From positions 62,001 to 126,000 of the forward strand of contig JBGAOY010000012.1 in assembly GCA_044221555.1 (NCBI GenBank): a stretch of DNA of 64,000 nt. The letters are read 5' to 3'. The position numbers were made by a program, and so were the translations under genes. The notes below the pieces were generated by a model, which saw only the letters and a program-made list of their open reading frames with translations, searched no databases and had not been told where the DNA came from. This DNA comes from JAEUJM01 sp044221555. GTDB lineage: Bacteria; Actinomycetota; Acidimicrobiia; Acidimicrobiales; DATDAH01. Of this stretch, positions 38,801 to 46,892 are shown in pieces (within the stretch, counting starts at the first letter, position 1; each line of letters opens with the position of its first letter).

Positions 38801-39936
38801 ACACGTCGACCGGACGACTCACCGGGTCGACCGCGGCCTCGGACGGTCGCTTCACCGTCACGGCCGGGATGGGCGACCGGTGGTTGGGCTTCCTCGACCC
38901 CAGCGGTGATCACACGGGGGAGTGGTTCGACGACCATCCGCTGTCGGATCTCGCTGGTGCGGACGGGTTCGCCGTGGACCCGGGTGCGCCGAACGTGGCG
39001 TCTGCGGCGTTGGCGCCGGCAGGGCGGACGGCGCGGATGGCGGGTGTCGTGACGGGTTCGCCGGGTGATGCGTCGGCGCCGGGGGTGTTCGTGGGGGTGG
39101 TCGACTTGTCGGACGGTTCGTTGGCCGGGGGTGCGACCACCGGTGTGGACGGCGGTTATGTCGTGGACGGTCTGGGCTCGGGCGCGCATTTGGTGGTGTT
39201 CCTGGATCCCGCGGGGGCGCATGCACTTGAGTTCTTCGACGACTCACCGTCGCCGGGCGGATCGCAGGTAGTGGGCCTGGCGGCCGGTCAGACCTCGATC
39301 GCCGACGCGGTTCTCGCGTCGGCGATCCCTGCCGGGTCGGGTGCGACGTTGCAGGGGACGGTGACGGGTGGGGGTGACCCGATCGACGGGGCGCTGGTCG
39401 TCGCCTTGGACGCAGCGGACTTCTCGTTCGTGCGCGGCGGGTTCAGCGACGTCGCCGGGCACTACGAGCTGGAGGTACCGCCGGGCTCGTACCGAATCGA
39501 GTTCGTCGATCCGTCGGCTGCGCATGCCGGCGAGTGGCACGACGATCACCCGATCACGGACCTGGCGGGGTCGACGCCGGTGGCGGTGGCCGCAGGGCCA
39601 CCGTTGACGGTCGATGCCGACCTCGAGCCTGCGGGCTACACCGGGTCGATCGCCGGATCGGTGACGGGGCCCGGGAACGAGGCGGCGCAGGGCGGTTGGG
39701 TGGTGGTGTTGGATACGGCCACGTTCGGGTTCGTGGCGGGTGCCACGGTGGACGCCGACGGTGGGTACGTGGTGGGTGGCTTGGGCGCGGGTGACTACGT
39801 CGTGGGCTTCATCGATCCCACTAGCACCCTGGCCACCGAGTGGCACGACAACGCTCCCGACATCGGTTCTGGCACTCCCGTCGCGGTCGCGGCCGGCGAG
39901 ACCACCGCCGTGGACGCCGCGCTGGCGCCGGCGTGA
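35806..39936 (+). CDS. Large secreted NHL-repeat protein with DUF11-like and DPTGxH-repeat modules
   Basis: 1376 aa with a signal peptide (about 1-36). Residues 45-610 hold at least seven NHL-type repeats (for example GQFTGANDVAEGPDGSIYVADT and NHRIQRLGPDGSF), predicting beta-propellers. A DUF11-like Ig domain (about 610-710) follows, then a second NHL-like region (about 715-960). Four DPTGxH repeats end the protein, matching those at 12503-15274. It is probably an extracellular binding or adhesion protein. GTG 35806 fits GAGGGGG 8 nt upstream; GTG 35797 is a less likely start. It follows clpB on the same strand but has its own leader. Confidence 0.8.
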   Translation: MHARWRPATPVAAIAALLAGTLVLSVAGGGPAEAASDKPPPTLVSTFGAGGSAYPGSLQFSGAKGVDVTASGNLLVAGTSRVHLVAPDGASLAEWGTQGSGPGQFTGANDVAEGPDGSIYVADTSNHRIQRLGPDGSFVSSWGGSGSGSGQFRYPMSVAVDAGGKVYVADQINDRVQVFDAAGGFIESWGPGTISDGIYEPNGVAVAPDGSVLVAVRASGRDVVRLGPGGVLLDQWGETRGGQDVQAVAIDVAADGTVVVASGDQASDSYTEVVVLDSDLELVAEFGGPGESDPAPGQLTRPDGIAVDADGTVWVGDGPRLHHFTVAGGFIERFGTLRATTFPRFDEVADAEVAPNGDVYVVERANHRVQRLAPDGSFVGVWGGPDPGAGPSQFASPESIAIDGAGDVYVADTGNDRIQRFSADGTFEAEWGSSGPGPGQLDRPGGVTVDADGDVFVADSGNDRIQRFSSSGGFEAAWTGARWGVGPLDDPRDVAIGAGGAVYVVDWGHERLVRSNRNGGGPLVFAEEEVPNAYSDDAGLAVDDDGRVYLGTEDVVHDGPTIYEFSPSGVLTASWPPAIGTLIHYPAIAAGPTGKLYLFRRSSGDQSAAIFQQPTGPAVAIEARTVQATGTVGRPLDVHVVVANPGTATLTGVTVNDAMVPGCSGAVEDLAPGEDRTVACTHTPIAPGPFTNSATVDTDQTAPLVSESASVEIAPYAPPVLVGEWGTVGTGAGQLDNPPAFVVDPTGDVIVATGNSTIARFDQDGDFESVIVNASPDDLDVDPAGNLLALTGPPVSSRTRKYSPVGTLLWERFVTRARGIGADGAGRVWHATVPDYETQTGASLVRLTPTGDIDRSFAVGDAEFVTTGDVLVDDARSRLYRLRGGSLPIKTYSATTGEVLGTATVAALAGDIDAGGNLYLAVPGATGRPLIEVYDPSGALLVRWQVPGATDVSVAPDGTVYVLDAEAGRIRRYGFGVTGAVTDQVSSDPVPGAWVLAVDTSTGRLTGSTAASDGRFTVTAGMGDRWLGFLDPSGDHTGEWFDDHPLSDLAGADGFAVDPGAPNVASAALAPAGRTARMAGVVTGSPGDASAPGVFVGVVDLSDGSLAGGATTGVDGGYVVDGLGSGAHLVVFLDPAGAHALEFFDDSPSPGGSQVVGLAAGQTSIADAVLASAIPAGSGATLQGTVTGGGDPIDGALVVALDAADFSFVRGGFSDVAGHYELEVPPGSYRIEFVDPSAAHAGEWHDDHPITDLAGSTPVAVAAGPPLTVDADLEPAGYTGSIAGSVTGPGNEAAQGGWVVVLDTATFGFVAGATVDADGGYVVGGLGAGDYVVGFIDPTSTLATEWHDNAPDIGSGTPVAVAAGETTAVDAALAPA

Positions 39937-39941
39937 TCCCG

Positions 39942-39970
39942 CGCTGCGGGTGGCTGGTACGCCCGCAGCG
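39942..39970 (+). terminator. Hairpin after the NHL-repeat gene
   Basis: CGCTGCGGG and CCCGCAGCG form a perfect 9-bp stem with an 11-nt loop, 5 nt after the stop. There is no U-tract. It lies upstream of the Rieske gene. Confidence 0.6.
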
Positions 39971-40013
39971 GGCCGGCCAGCCGACCGGTTGCGGCCGGTA
40001 GCGTCGGCGGGCG

Positions 40014-41018
40014 ATGGAGACCCTGCCGGCGTCGGTGTACCGCGACCCCGAGGTCCACGCCGCGGAGCGCACTGCGGTGTTCGGGCGGGCGTGGCTGGTG
40101 TTCGCCCGGGGTGACGAGGTGGCGGCGCTGGCCACGAGCGTCGCCAAGACGGTGGCCGGCTACCCGTTGGTGGTCGTACGCGACAACGAGGGCGCCCTGG
40201 CGGGGTTCCACAACGTGTGCCGCCACCGGGCGGCGCCGGTGGCCGCAGACGGGACCGCGTCGTGCCGGGGTGGGCTGGTCTGCGGCTACCACGGCTGGTC
40301 GTACGAGCTGGACGGCTCGCTCCGCAAGGCCCGCGACTTCGGCGACGACCCCGGGCTCGACCCCGACGACTTCGGCCTGCACCCGGTCTCGGTGGGGGAG
40401 TGGTGCGGGCTGGTGTGGGTCAACCTCGACCCGGCGGCGCCGCCGCTGCTCGACGACCTCGGCGGGTTCGCCGCCGAGGCCGACGGCTTCCCCGTGGGCG
40501 ACTACCGCTTCAGCCACGAGGTCGTCCACGACCTGGCCTGCAACTGGAAGACCTACGTGGACAACTACCTGGAGGGCTACCACGTGCCCTTCCTCCACCC
40601 CGAGCTGAACCGTGAGCTCGACATGGCCACCTATCGCGTCGACGTGCGTGAGCCGGACGGGTACTGCATCCACTCGGCCCGCACTCGCAACGGCGCACTC
40701 AGCGCCGGTCGCTGGCTGTTCCGCTTCCCGAACCTCGCCCTGAACCTGTATCCCGACGGCATGAACGTCGAGCGCATCCTGCCGGTTGGTGCCGATCGCA
40801 CCCGGATCGTCTACACGTACTACTTCTGCGAACCGGGGACGCCGGCGGCCAAGGAGTCCGAGCGCCTGTCGATGCTGTTGATGGACGAGGACAAGGCCAT
40901 GTGCGAGCAGGTCCAGCGCAACCTCGACGCCGGCGTCTACGACCGGGGCCGCCTCAGCCCCCGCCACGAGCAGGGCGTGGCCCAGTTCCAATCCCTGTGG
41001 CGAGCGGCGATGGCCTGA
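40014..41018 (+). CDS. Rieske non-heme iron oxygenase, alpha subunit
   Basis: 334 aa. Rieske [2Fe-2S] ligands are Cys69-x-His71 and Cys90-x2-His93 (CRH, CGYH). The catalytic iron ligands are His190 and His195 in EGYHVPFLHPEL. The layout resembles choline/carnitine/quaternary-amine monooxygenase-type or ring-hydroxylating enzymes. It needs a reductase, and none is nearby. A TAGCGT box (39999-40004) ends 9 nt before the ATG, so the leader is at most a few nucleotides. The substrate is unknown. Confidence 0.88.
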   Translation: METLPASVYRDPEVHAAERTAVFGRAWLVFARGDEVAALATSVAKTVAGYPLVVVRDNEGALAGFHNVCRHRAAPVAADGTASCRGGLVCGYHGWSYELDGSLRKARDFGDDPGLDPDDFGLHPVSVGEWCGLVWVNLDPAAPPLLDDLGGFAAEADGFPVGDYRFSHEVVHDLACNWKTYVDNYLEGYHVPFLHPELNRELDMATYRVDVREPDGYCIHSARTRNGALSAGRWLFRFPNLALNLYPDGMNVERILPVGADRTRIVYTYYFCEPGTPAAKESERLSMLLMDEDKAMCEQVQRNLDAGVYDRGRLSPRHEQGVAQFQSLWRAAMA

Positions 41019-41265
41019 CGCGCCGCCGCGATCCCTGTCGGACCCCCTCGCCATCATGCGGTCATGTCGAGCTCGTGTGGACGTCCAGTCACGCGATTGG
41101 TGAGAGTATGACTTGCTGGAGCACGCCCTGACCCGTCGGGTCGAGGCCGGGCTGCGCTGGGCCCTCGATCTGACCTGACCGTCATCGCCGGTGCGGTGGC
41201 CCGTTCCGGCGCCCGATGCTGTCGCCTGGCCCACCGGATCAGGCGCCAGTTCCCCCGAATCTGGC
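41019..41265. other. Noncoding stretch, nothing assigned
   Basis: 247 bp between the convergent Rieske and MBL genes. A short plus-strand reading near 41116-41179 (ending VEAGLRWALDLT then a stop) could be a C-terminal gene remnant but has no match I recognise. No RNA gene or strong terminator was seen. Confidence 0.4.
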
Positions 41266-42201
41266 TCAGGCGCCGCCGGCGACGGCCTGGAGGGGGTCGA
41301 GCACCCGAACGGGGGTGCCGGGCGCCACCTTGGCCACGTCGGCGACGAAGCCGCCGAGGTTCACGTTGAACGAGAACCCCATGGCCTCGGCGCCGGCGGC
41401 GGGGTCGGTCGGGAGGGGCCGGAAGAAGTCGTCGTGGTGGTGGGCCACGATCACCTTCGGGGAGAGGCGGCCGAGCACCCGTTCCACGAAGCGGTCGGTG
41501 TAGACCCGCCCGGCGATCCCGCAGAGGAACACGTCGACGTCGTGGTCGCGGATCTCGTCGTCGAGCAGGTCGGCGCTGCCCTGGTGGTACAGCGTCGCGC
41601 CGGCCACCTCGATGGCGATGCCCCACACCTGGCCGCATCGGTAGGCGCCGGCGCCGAGGTGGTCGAGCGAGTCACAGGTGAGCTCGCCGTCGCTCGGCAC
41701 CGCGAGGCCGAACAGCAGCTTGGAGTGGCGGCTCGGCGTGAAGCGGACGGTGAAGGGCCCGATCTCGTAGGGCTGGTGGGGCTCGACCGCGACGGCCAGC
41801 TCGGGGCGGCCGTGGAGGGCGAGCAGGTGCTGCGCCGACGAGGAGCCGTAGACCGGGCACCCGTGGGCGGCCGCCACCGCGGCCGCATCGATGGCGTGGT
41901 CGAAGTGCGTGTGGCCGAGCAGGACCGCGTCCGCCGCGGGGAGCAGGTCGGCGACGAGGCCGGCGTCGGCGGGCAGCGGCCGGCGCGGGCGGGCCACGGC
42001 CGCGAGCGGCGCCCGGGAGACGTAGGGGTCGATGAGGATCGTCGTGCCCTGATAGGTGAGGCGGAACCCGGCCGTGCCCAGCCACTGGACCTCGAGCCCG
42101 GTGGGCAGGTGCTCGCCGGCGCCGCCCCGCCCCCAGTTCAGGTCGCGCTGCACCCCCGGGTCGTCCCGGTGCTTCAGGGGCAGCCAGCGGGGCGCGTCCA
42201 C
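41266..42201 (-). CDS. MBL-fold metal-dependent hydrolase
   Basis: 311 aa. The metallo-beta-lactamase metal motif is GHTHFDHAID (HxHxDH). Other conserved spots are VQWLGTAGF at the start, FTPSRHSK, and a C-terminal VIVAHHHDDFF. It resembles the UlaG/NAPE-PLD-like branch that hydrolyses phosphodiesters or lactones; the actual substrate is unknown. GTG 42201 follows an A/G-poor region with CAGACT 6 nt upstream. It converges on the Rieske gene. A perfect palindromic repeat lies 37 bp upstream of its start. Confidence 0.85.
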   Translation of the reverse strand: MDAPRWLPLKHRDDPGVQRDLNWGRGGAGEHLPTGLEVQWLGTAGFRLTYQGTTILIDPYVSRAPLAAVARPRRPLPADAGLVADLLPAADAVLLGHTHFDHAIDAAAVAAAHGCPVYGSSSAQHLLALHGRPELAVAVEPHQPYEIGPFTVRFTPSRHSKLLFGLAVPSDGELTCDSLDHLGAGAYRCGQVWGIAIEVAGATLYHQGSADLLDDEIRDHDVDVFLCGIAGRVYTDRFVERVLGRLSPKVIVAHHHDDFFRPLPTDPAAGAEAMGFSFNVNLGGFVADVAKVAPGTPVRVLDPLQAVAGGA

Positions 42202-42238
42202 GCCCCCAGTCTGGTCGCTCCCGTCCCGACCACCGGTT

Positions 42239-42282
42239 CTGGCACCGGATTTCGGTGCTGGGGCACCGAAATCCGGTGCCAG
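42239..42282. repeat. Palindromic repeat, copy 1
   Basis: Perfect 20-bp arms (core GCACCGGATTTCGGTGC) around a TGGG loop; flanks GGTT and TTCG are shared with copy 2. It lies between the MBL gene and the nuclease-like gene, which diverge. Confidence 0.95.
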
Positions 42283-42371
42283 TTCGCTGGGTCTTGGCCG
42301 CGAGGCCCGTGACGGCTACGTTCGCCGCACTTCCTCCCGACGCTGAACCACGTCTGCCTCAGGAGGAACCA

Positions 42372-43280
42372 GTGGACCCGGCCAGAGCCGTCATCCTCGA
42401 CCTGTCATCTGCGCAGCATGCTGCGGTCGCGATCTGGCAGTTGCGCGAACACGATCTCTCCTACGACGAGATCGACCACCTGTGCGACTCGGGTGAGTGG
42501 CAACGCGTCACGCCCCTCGTGCTGCGCAGAGCCGGGTCGGCCCGGACGCGTGCGCAGGAGCTCATGGAAGCGGTGCTCGACGGCGGGCGCCACGCAGGCC
42601 TGACACACCTGGTCGCCGCCCAGCACTGGGGGGTGAAGCTGCGTCCGGGTCGCATCGACGTCAGCCGGGAGCGCGGGACGACGACGATCCCGGGTCGCCT
42701 GGCCACGATCCACGAGCCCCGCTCGTACCCGCCACACCATCGAACCGTCCTCGACGGCATACCCATCAGCGTTCCGTCCCGCATCCCCTTCGAGGTCGCG
42801 GGCACGACGCCGTCACGAGCGGAGAAGGTGCTCGATCGGTTGTGGGGGCGCAACGTCCTCGGATACCGCAGCATCAACCGCATGCTCGAGGAGCTCGGCG
42901 GGCGAGGTCGACCGGGGATCACCCTGATGCGGGAACTGCTCGCCGAGCGCGGGCCGGATTACCACCCGAACGACACGAATCTGGAGGATCGGTTCCAGGA
43001 GCTCGCCCGGGAGGCGGGCATCGATGACCTCGAGCGTCAACGGCACCTCTTCGGCGAGGAGTGGCTCGGACGCGTCGACTTCCTGCGCCGGCGCCGCCGG
43101 GTCCTCTTCGAGGTCCAGAGCGCCCTGTACCACGATGCTCTCGTGGATCGGCGGGCCGATGCACTGCGACGAGAGGGTCTGGAGGCTGCCGGCTACGAAT
43201 GCCACGAGTTCACCGACGCCGAGGTGTGGTTCGATCCGAGGGCCACGGTGGCGCGTCTTCGCACGCTTGCTCGTCGTTGA
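42372..43280 (+). CDS. AbiEi/DUF559-type protein with VSR-like PD-(D/E)xK nuclease fold
   Basis: 302 aa. The N-terminal winged-helix-like part (AIWQLREHDLSYDEIDHLCDSGEW) resembles AbiEi-type antitoxin or regulator domains. The C-terminal ~100 residues carry the VSR/DUF559 nuclease pattern: Asp in GRVDFLRRR and Glu-x-Gln in VLFEVQSALYH. The usual Vsr-type second residue (E-V-D) is E-V-Q here, so activity is uncertain. GTG 42372 has AGGAGG 5 nt upstream. The gene is bracketed by two identical palindromic repeats (42239 and 43321) and no other gene lies between them, consistent with a cargo unit. A role in phage defence is speculative. Confidence 0.7.
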   Translation: MDPARAVILDLSSAQHAAVAIWQLREHDLSYDEIDHLCDSGEWQRVTPLVLRRAGSARTRAQELMEAVLDGGRHAGLTHLVAAQHWGVKLRPGRIDVSRERGTTTIPGRLATIHEPRSYPPHHRTVLDGIPISVPSRIPFEVAGTTPSRAEKVLDRLWGRNVLGYRSINRMLEELGGRGRPGITLMRELLAERGPDYHPNDTNLEDRFQELAREAGIDDLERQRHLFGEEWLGRVDFLRRRRRVLFEVQSALYHDALVDRRADALRREGLEAAGYECHEFTDAEVWFDPRATVARLRTLARR

Positions 43281-43320
43281 GCCACACAGCGTGAGCGCAC
43301 TCGTGGCCCTCCTCTCGGTT

Positions 43321-43364
43321 CTGGCACCGGATTTCGGTGCTGGGGCACCGAAATCCGGTGCCAG
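43321..43364. repeat. Palindromic repeat, copy 2
   Basis: Identical in stem, loop and 4-bp flanks to copy 1, in the same orientation. It lies 40 bp after the nuclease-like gene and 51 bp before the FAD oxidoreductase start. Confidence 0.95.
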
Positions 43365-43415
43365 TTCGGGAGGGGTTAGCGTCGATGCTCAGGGGCAGGC
43401 ACCGGGAGGGGCGCG

Positions 43416-45104
43416 ATGGGCGACCAGTGGGACGAGCAGTGGGACGTGGTGGTGGTGGGGTCGGGGCCCGGCGGGCTGACCGCCGCCGCGTGCCTGGCGG
43501 GCGCCGGCCGGCGGGTGCTGGTGGTCGAGCGCCACGACCTGGCCGGCGGCAACGCCCAGGTGTTCCGGCGCCACCACCAGGGTGCCGAGTACGAGTTCGA
43601 CGTGGGCATCCACTACATCGGTGACTGCGGCCCGGGCGGGTTGTTCCCCAGCATCTTCGGTGCCCTCGGCGTCGTCGACCGGATCGACTTCCGCCCGCTC
43701 GACCCCGACGGCTTCGACACCCTGGAGTTCCCCGACCTCGAGCTGCGCGTGCCCGCCGACTGGGACGAGTATCAGCGCCGCCTGGTCGACGCCTTCCCCG
43801 ACGACCGGGCCGCGCTCGGTCGCTGCGTGCAGACCCTGCGCGACGTAGCCGACGAGGGTCGGAACCGGCTGATCCCGGGGGTCGAGACGCCCACGTTCGA
43901 CCACTGGGCGTTCCGGCCGCTGTCGGAGCTGTTCGCCGAGTGCGAGCTGTCGCCCAAGGCCGCGGCCGTGCTCGATCACTGGTCGGGGCTGTACGGCGGC
44001 GGCCCCCGCCAGACCGCGGTGGCCATGCACGCCAGCATCATCGACCACTACATGCGGGGCGCCTACTACCCCGAAGGGGGTGGTCAGGTGCTGCCCGCCC
44101 GGCTCATCCAGGTGATCGAGGCCCACGGCGGCGAGGTGCGCACCCTCACCCCGGTGCGCGAGATCACGGTGCGCGATCGCCGGGCCGAGGGCGTCGTGCT
44201 CGACGACGGCACGGTCATCGAGGCTCCTCTGGTCATCTCCAACGCCGACTACGCCCGCACGGTGACGGGCCTGGTCGACCGCTCGCAGTGGGATCCGGCC
44301 ACCCTCGACTGGGTGGAGAACGCCACCATGACCGTGGGACTGGTGTGCGTGTACGTCGTGGTCGACATCGAGCTCGACGGGCCGAACACCAACTACTTCG
44401 TGTTCTCCAACTACGACACCGACGACCTCTACGACCGGTTGTACGACGGTGTCGGCATCAGCGATGACGAGCAGTTCGCCTACATCGCGATGGCGTCGCG
44501 CAAGGACCCGGGCAACGAGCACCTCTGCCCGCCCGGGCACACCAACTTCCAGGTGATGACCCTGGCCCCCGCGGGCTACGACTACTGGGGGATCGAGGCG
44601 GGACCCGCCGACGGTGGGTCGTACCGCCGCAGCGACGCCTACCGCGCCCGCAAGCAGGCGGTCACCGACCACCTGCTGGCGGCGGCCGAGCAGGTGCTGG
44701 GCCCCTTCCGCGACCACATCGTCCACGTCGAGACGGCCACACCGCTGAGCCAGGAGCGCTACACCCACTCCACCGGCGGCACCAGCTACGGCTACGTCCA
44801 CTCACCCGACCAGAGCGGTCACAACCGCCCCGCCCACCGCACCGAGATCGAGGGCCTGTGGGTGGTGGGCGCCAACACCACCGAGGGTCACGGCATCGCC
44901 GGCACCATGGTGGGCGGCGTGGCCTGCGCCGGCGAGATCCTGGACCGGCCGCTGCTGGTGGAGATGATCCTGGGCCAGCACCTGGTCGAGCCCGACGCCA
45001 TCCCGCCCGACCCACCCGACTTCGACCCGATGGAGTGGAGCCGGGGCGCCCGCCTGCGTGAGCGCCGCGCCGCGGGTCGGGCGGCGAGAGCCGCTCGCCG
45101 CTGA
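43416..45104 (+). CDS. FAD-dependent phytoene-desaturase-like oxidoreductase
   Basis: 562 aa. The N-terminal dinucleotide fold is DVVVVGSGPGGLTAAACLAG, with the following VVERHDLAGGNAQVF loop. The C-terminal flavin site is EGLWVVGANTTEGHGIAGTM. The middle resembles the phytoene dehydrogenase / carotenoid isomerase / retinol saturase superfamily. No carotenoid gene is nearby, so the substrate is open. The ATG is preceded by GGGAGGGG. A TAGCGT at 43377-43382 could be its -10. It converges on the kinase gene. Confidence 0.87.
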   Translation: MGDQWDEQWDVVVVGSGPGGLTAAACLAGAGRRVLVVERHDLAGGNAQVFRRHHQGAEYEFDVGIHYIGDCGPGGLFPSIFGALGVVDRIDFRPLDPDGFDTLEFPDLELRVPADWDEYQRRLVDAFPDDRAALGRCVQTLRDVADEGRNRLIPGVETPTFDHWAFRPLSELFAECELSPKAAAVLDHWSGLYGGGPRQTAVAMHASIIDHYMRGAYYPEGGGQVLPARLIQVIEAHGGEVRTLTPVREITVRDRRAEGVVLDDGTVIEAPLVISNADYARTVTGLVDRSQWDPATLDWVENATMTVGLVCVYVVVDIELDGPNTNYFVFSNYDTDDLYDRLYDGVGISDDEQFAYIAMASRKDPGNEHLCPPGHTNFQVMTLAPAGYDYWGIEAGPADGGSYRRSDAYRARKQAVTDHLLAAAEQVLGPFRDHIVHVETATPLSQERYTHSTGGTSYGYVHSPDQSGHNRPAHRTEIEGLWVVGANTTEGHGIAGTMVGGVACAGEILDRPLLVEMILGQHLVEPDAIPPDPPDFDPMEWSRGARLRERRAAGRAARAARR

Positions 45105-45169
45105 ACGGCCCGGCCAGGGCGCGCCCGAGCACAGGATCTGCAACCTCCCCAGGGCAGGTCAGAGGTCGA

Positions 45170-46714
45170 TCATCGCCCCTCTGCGGCCGACGCCGCGATC
45201 AGGTAGACGATCCAGAGGGCGAGTGTCACGTACCCGATGATGATGCCGGCCAGGGCGAGGCCGTCGCCCGTCTGGGCACCACCGGACCCACGGATCTCCT
45301 TGCGAGCCAGGTGGCCGGTGATGGGACCGATGATGCTGCCGATGCAGAACAGGCTGAGCACAGTGCTCGACAGGAGCGACACGAGGGCCAAGGTGTTCGT
45401 TCGGGGCCTGGTGGGCATGGTCGGTGAGCCCCACGGCGGAGCCGCCGGTTGGGGTCCGGTCGGTGGGGGCGTGTAGGGCGCCGACGGCTGCAGTCGAGGG
45501 GGCGGAGGGCGGTAGGGGGCGGCGGGCTGGGGCCCGGTGGGGAACGGCGGGCGGTACGGTGCCGCCGCCGCCGCTTGAGGCCCGATGGGTGGCGGTGATG
45601 ACGTGGACGGGGGGGATGGTGGCGGCGGGTGGTGCGGGCCCGGCCTGGGTGGTGCCGAGGCCGCAGGTGGAGGTGGTGCTGCCGCGAGCATGTTCGGTAG
45701 GGGCGTCAGCTCGGTGGGGCGGACCTGGTCCGGCCCACGCGTCGCCCCTCCGTCGGCCAGGGCTCGCGAGGGGTGCACGATGGCCTCGGGCGCCGGCGGA
45801 TCCGGCCGGAGCTGCGGTGGCAGCGACAGGTGGTGCGCTACCGTCGAGGAAGGCACCACCACCAGATCGCTGCGGCCCAGCCAACCTGTGTCCCATACCT
45901 CGTTGCTGGCCTTGGCCAGGTCGATCCCGAAGGCTTCGGCTGTGGGGTAGCGGCTCGACTGCTCACGCTCGATGGCCCGCATGGCACACGCGGCGAGCGG
46001 CGCTGGCACCTGCGGGGCGACGTCGGACAATGGGATGGGATCCTGGTGCGCGTGCGCGTACAGGGTGGCAAGGGCGGTGTCCCTTGGGGTGAATGGGAGA
46101 CGCCCACTCAGGAGCTCATAGAGCACCGTCCCGATCGCGTACACATCGGTGGCCGGGCCGAGGTGATCACCCACCGCCTGCTCGGGGGAGATGTAGGTGG
46201 GCGTGCCGAGCACTTGGCCGGCGACGGTGGCCATGGTCTGGCTGCCGCCCAGCACCTTGGCGATGCCGAAGTCGGCGACCTTCAGGGTCCCATCCTTGGA
46301 GTACAGGAGGTTCTGCGGCTTGATGTCACGGTGCAGCACCCCGAGGCCGTGGGCATAGCTGAGCGCGGCGCAGGTGGCGAGGGTCGCCGCGCACGACGCC
46401 TGCATGGACCGGCCCTGGGTCACGAAGCGGTCCCAGAGGGAGCCGCCGTCGAGTCGCTCCATCACCAGTAGGCAGATGTCGTCGTGCTCGACGAAATCGT
46501 GGACCGCGAGGATGTGTGGATGGTTGAGCGAGGCGACCAACCGGGCCTCGGCGCGGAAGCGGTCGCGCACGTCGGTGTCCGCCGCGAACGCGGGAGGGAG
46601 TCGCTTGACCGCGACCTCGCGGCGAAGGTCGCGGTGGTGAGCGGCGTAGACGACACCCCACGCGCCCCGGCCCAACTCCTCGCCGATGTCGTAGCGGGGC
46701 AACGCCGCCGCCAT
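45170..46714 (-). CDS. Serine/threonine protein kinase with DUF4190 membrane tail
   Basis: 514 aa. The Hanks-type kinase domain (about 8-270) has a P-loop GRGAWGVVY, VAIK-type Lys in EVAVKRL, catalytic HRDIKPQN, DFG, and GTPTYISPEQ. A ~130-residue Pro-rich linker (repeated PYRPPFPTGPQP-like units) follows. A DUF4190 segment with two hydrophobic helices (SLLSSTVLSLFCIGSIIG, IIIGYVTLALWIVYLI) ends the protein, so it is probably membrane-anchored. ATG 46714 is used; GTG 46735 and TTG 46744 are in frame. Sensor ligand and targets are unknown. It is the only kinase in the window. Confidence 0.85.
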   Translation of the reverse strand: MAAALPRYDIGEELGRGAWGVVYAAHHRDLRREVAVKRLPPAFAADTDVRDRFRAEARLVASLNHPHILAVHDFVEHDDICLLVMERLDGGSLWDRFVTQGRSMQASCAATLATCAALSYAHGLGVLHRDIKPQNLLYSKDGTLKVADFGIAKVLGGSQTMATVAGQVLGTPTYISPEQAVGDHLGPATDVYAIGTVLYELLSGRLPFTPRDTALATLYAHAHQDPIPLSDVAPQVPAPLAACAMRAIEREQSSRYPTAEAFGIDLAKASNEVWDTGWLGRSDLVVVPSSTVAHHLSLPPQLRPDPPAPEAIVHPSRALADGGATRGPDQVRPTELTPLPNMLAAAPPPPAASAPPRPGPHHPPPPSPPSTSSPPPIGPQAAAAAPYRPPFPTGPQPAAPYRPPPPRLQPSAPYTPPPTGPQPAAPPWGSPTMPTRPRTNTLALVSLLSSTVLSLFCIGSIIGPITGHLARKEIRGSGGAQTGDGLALAGIIIGYVTLALWIVYLIAASAAEGR

Positions 46715-46829
46715 GATGGCTCGGTCATCGCCCACCAGTGCCAACCCCCGTCCGAGTCACGCGAGCAGGGACCATACCATCAGCCCTCGGGCGGCCTGGC
46801 GAGGCAATTCGCGTCAGTCCGGGAGGGCC

Positions 46830-46852
46830 CGGCCGGCGTCGGTGGCCTCGTC
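46830..46852. repeat. Short duplication of sequence within the SCO6745-like gene
   Basis: 23 bp identical to 47065-47087, lying 41 bp beyond the end of that gene's reading frame. In another frame it reads PDEATDAGR, the same peptide as in the gene. Confidence 0.5.
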
Positions 46853-46892
46853 CGGGTGGTCTGGCTCCGTGTGCCGGAACGAGGGTCGGCGG

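Noticed and set aside
41116..41179. Small gene ending VEAGLRWALDLT
   Set aside because: No start with RBS, about 20 residues, no recognisable relative; left as possible debris.
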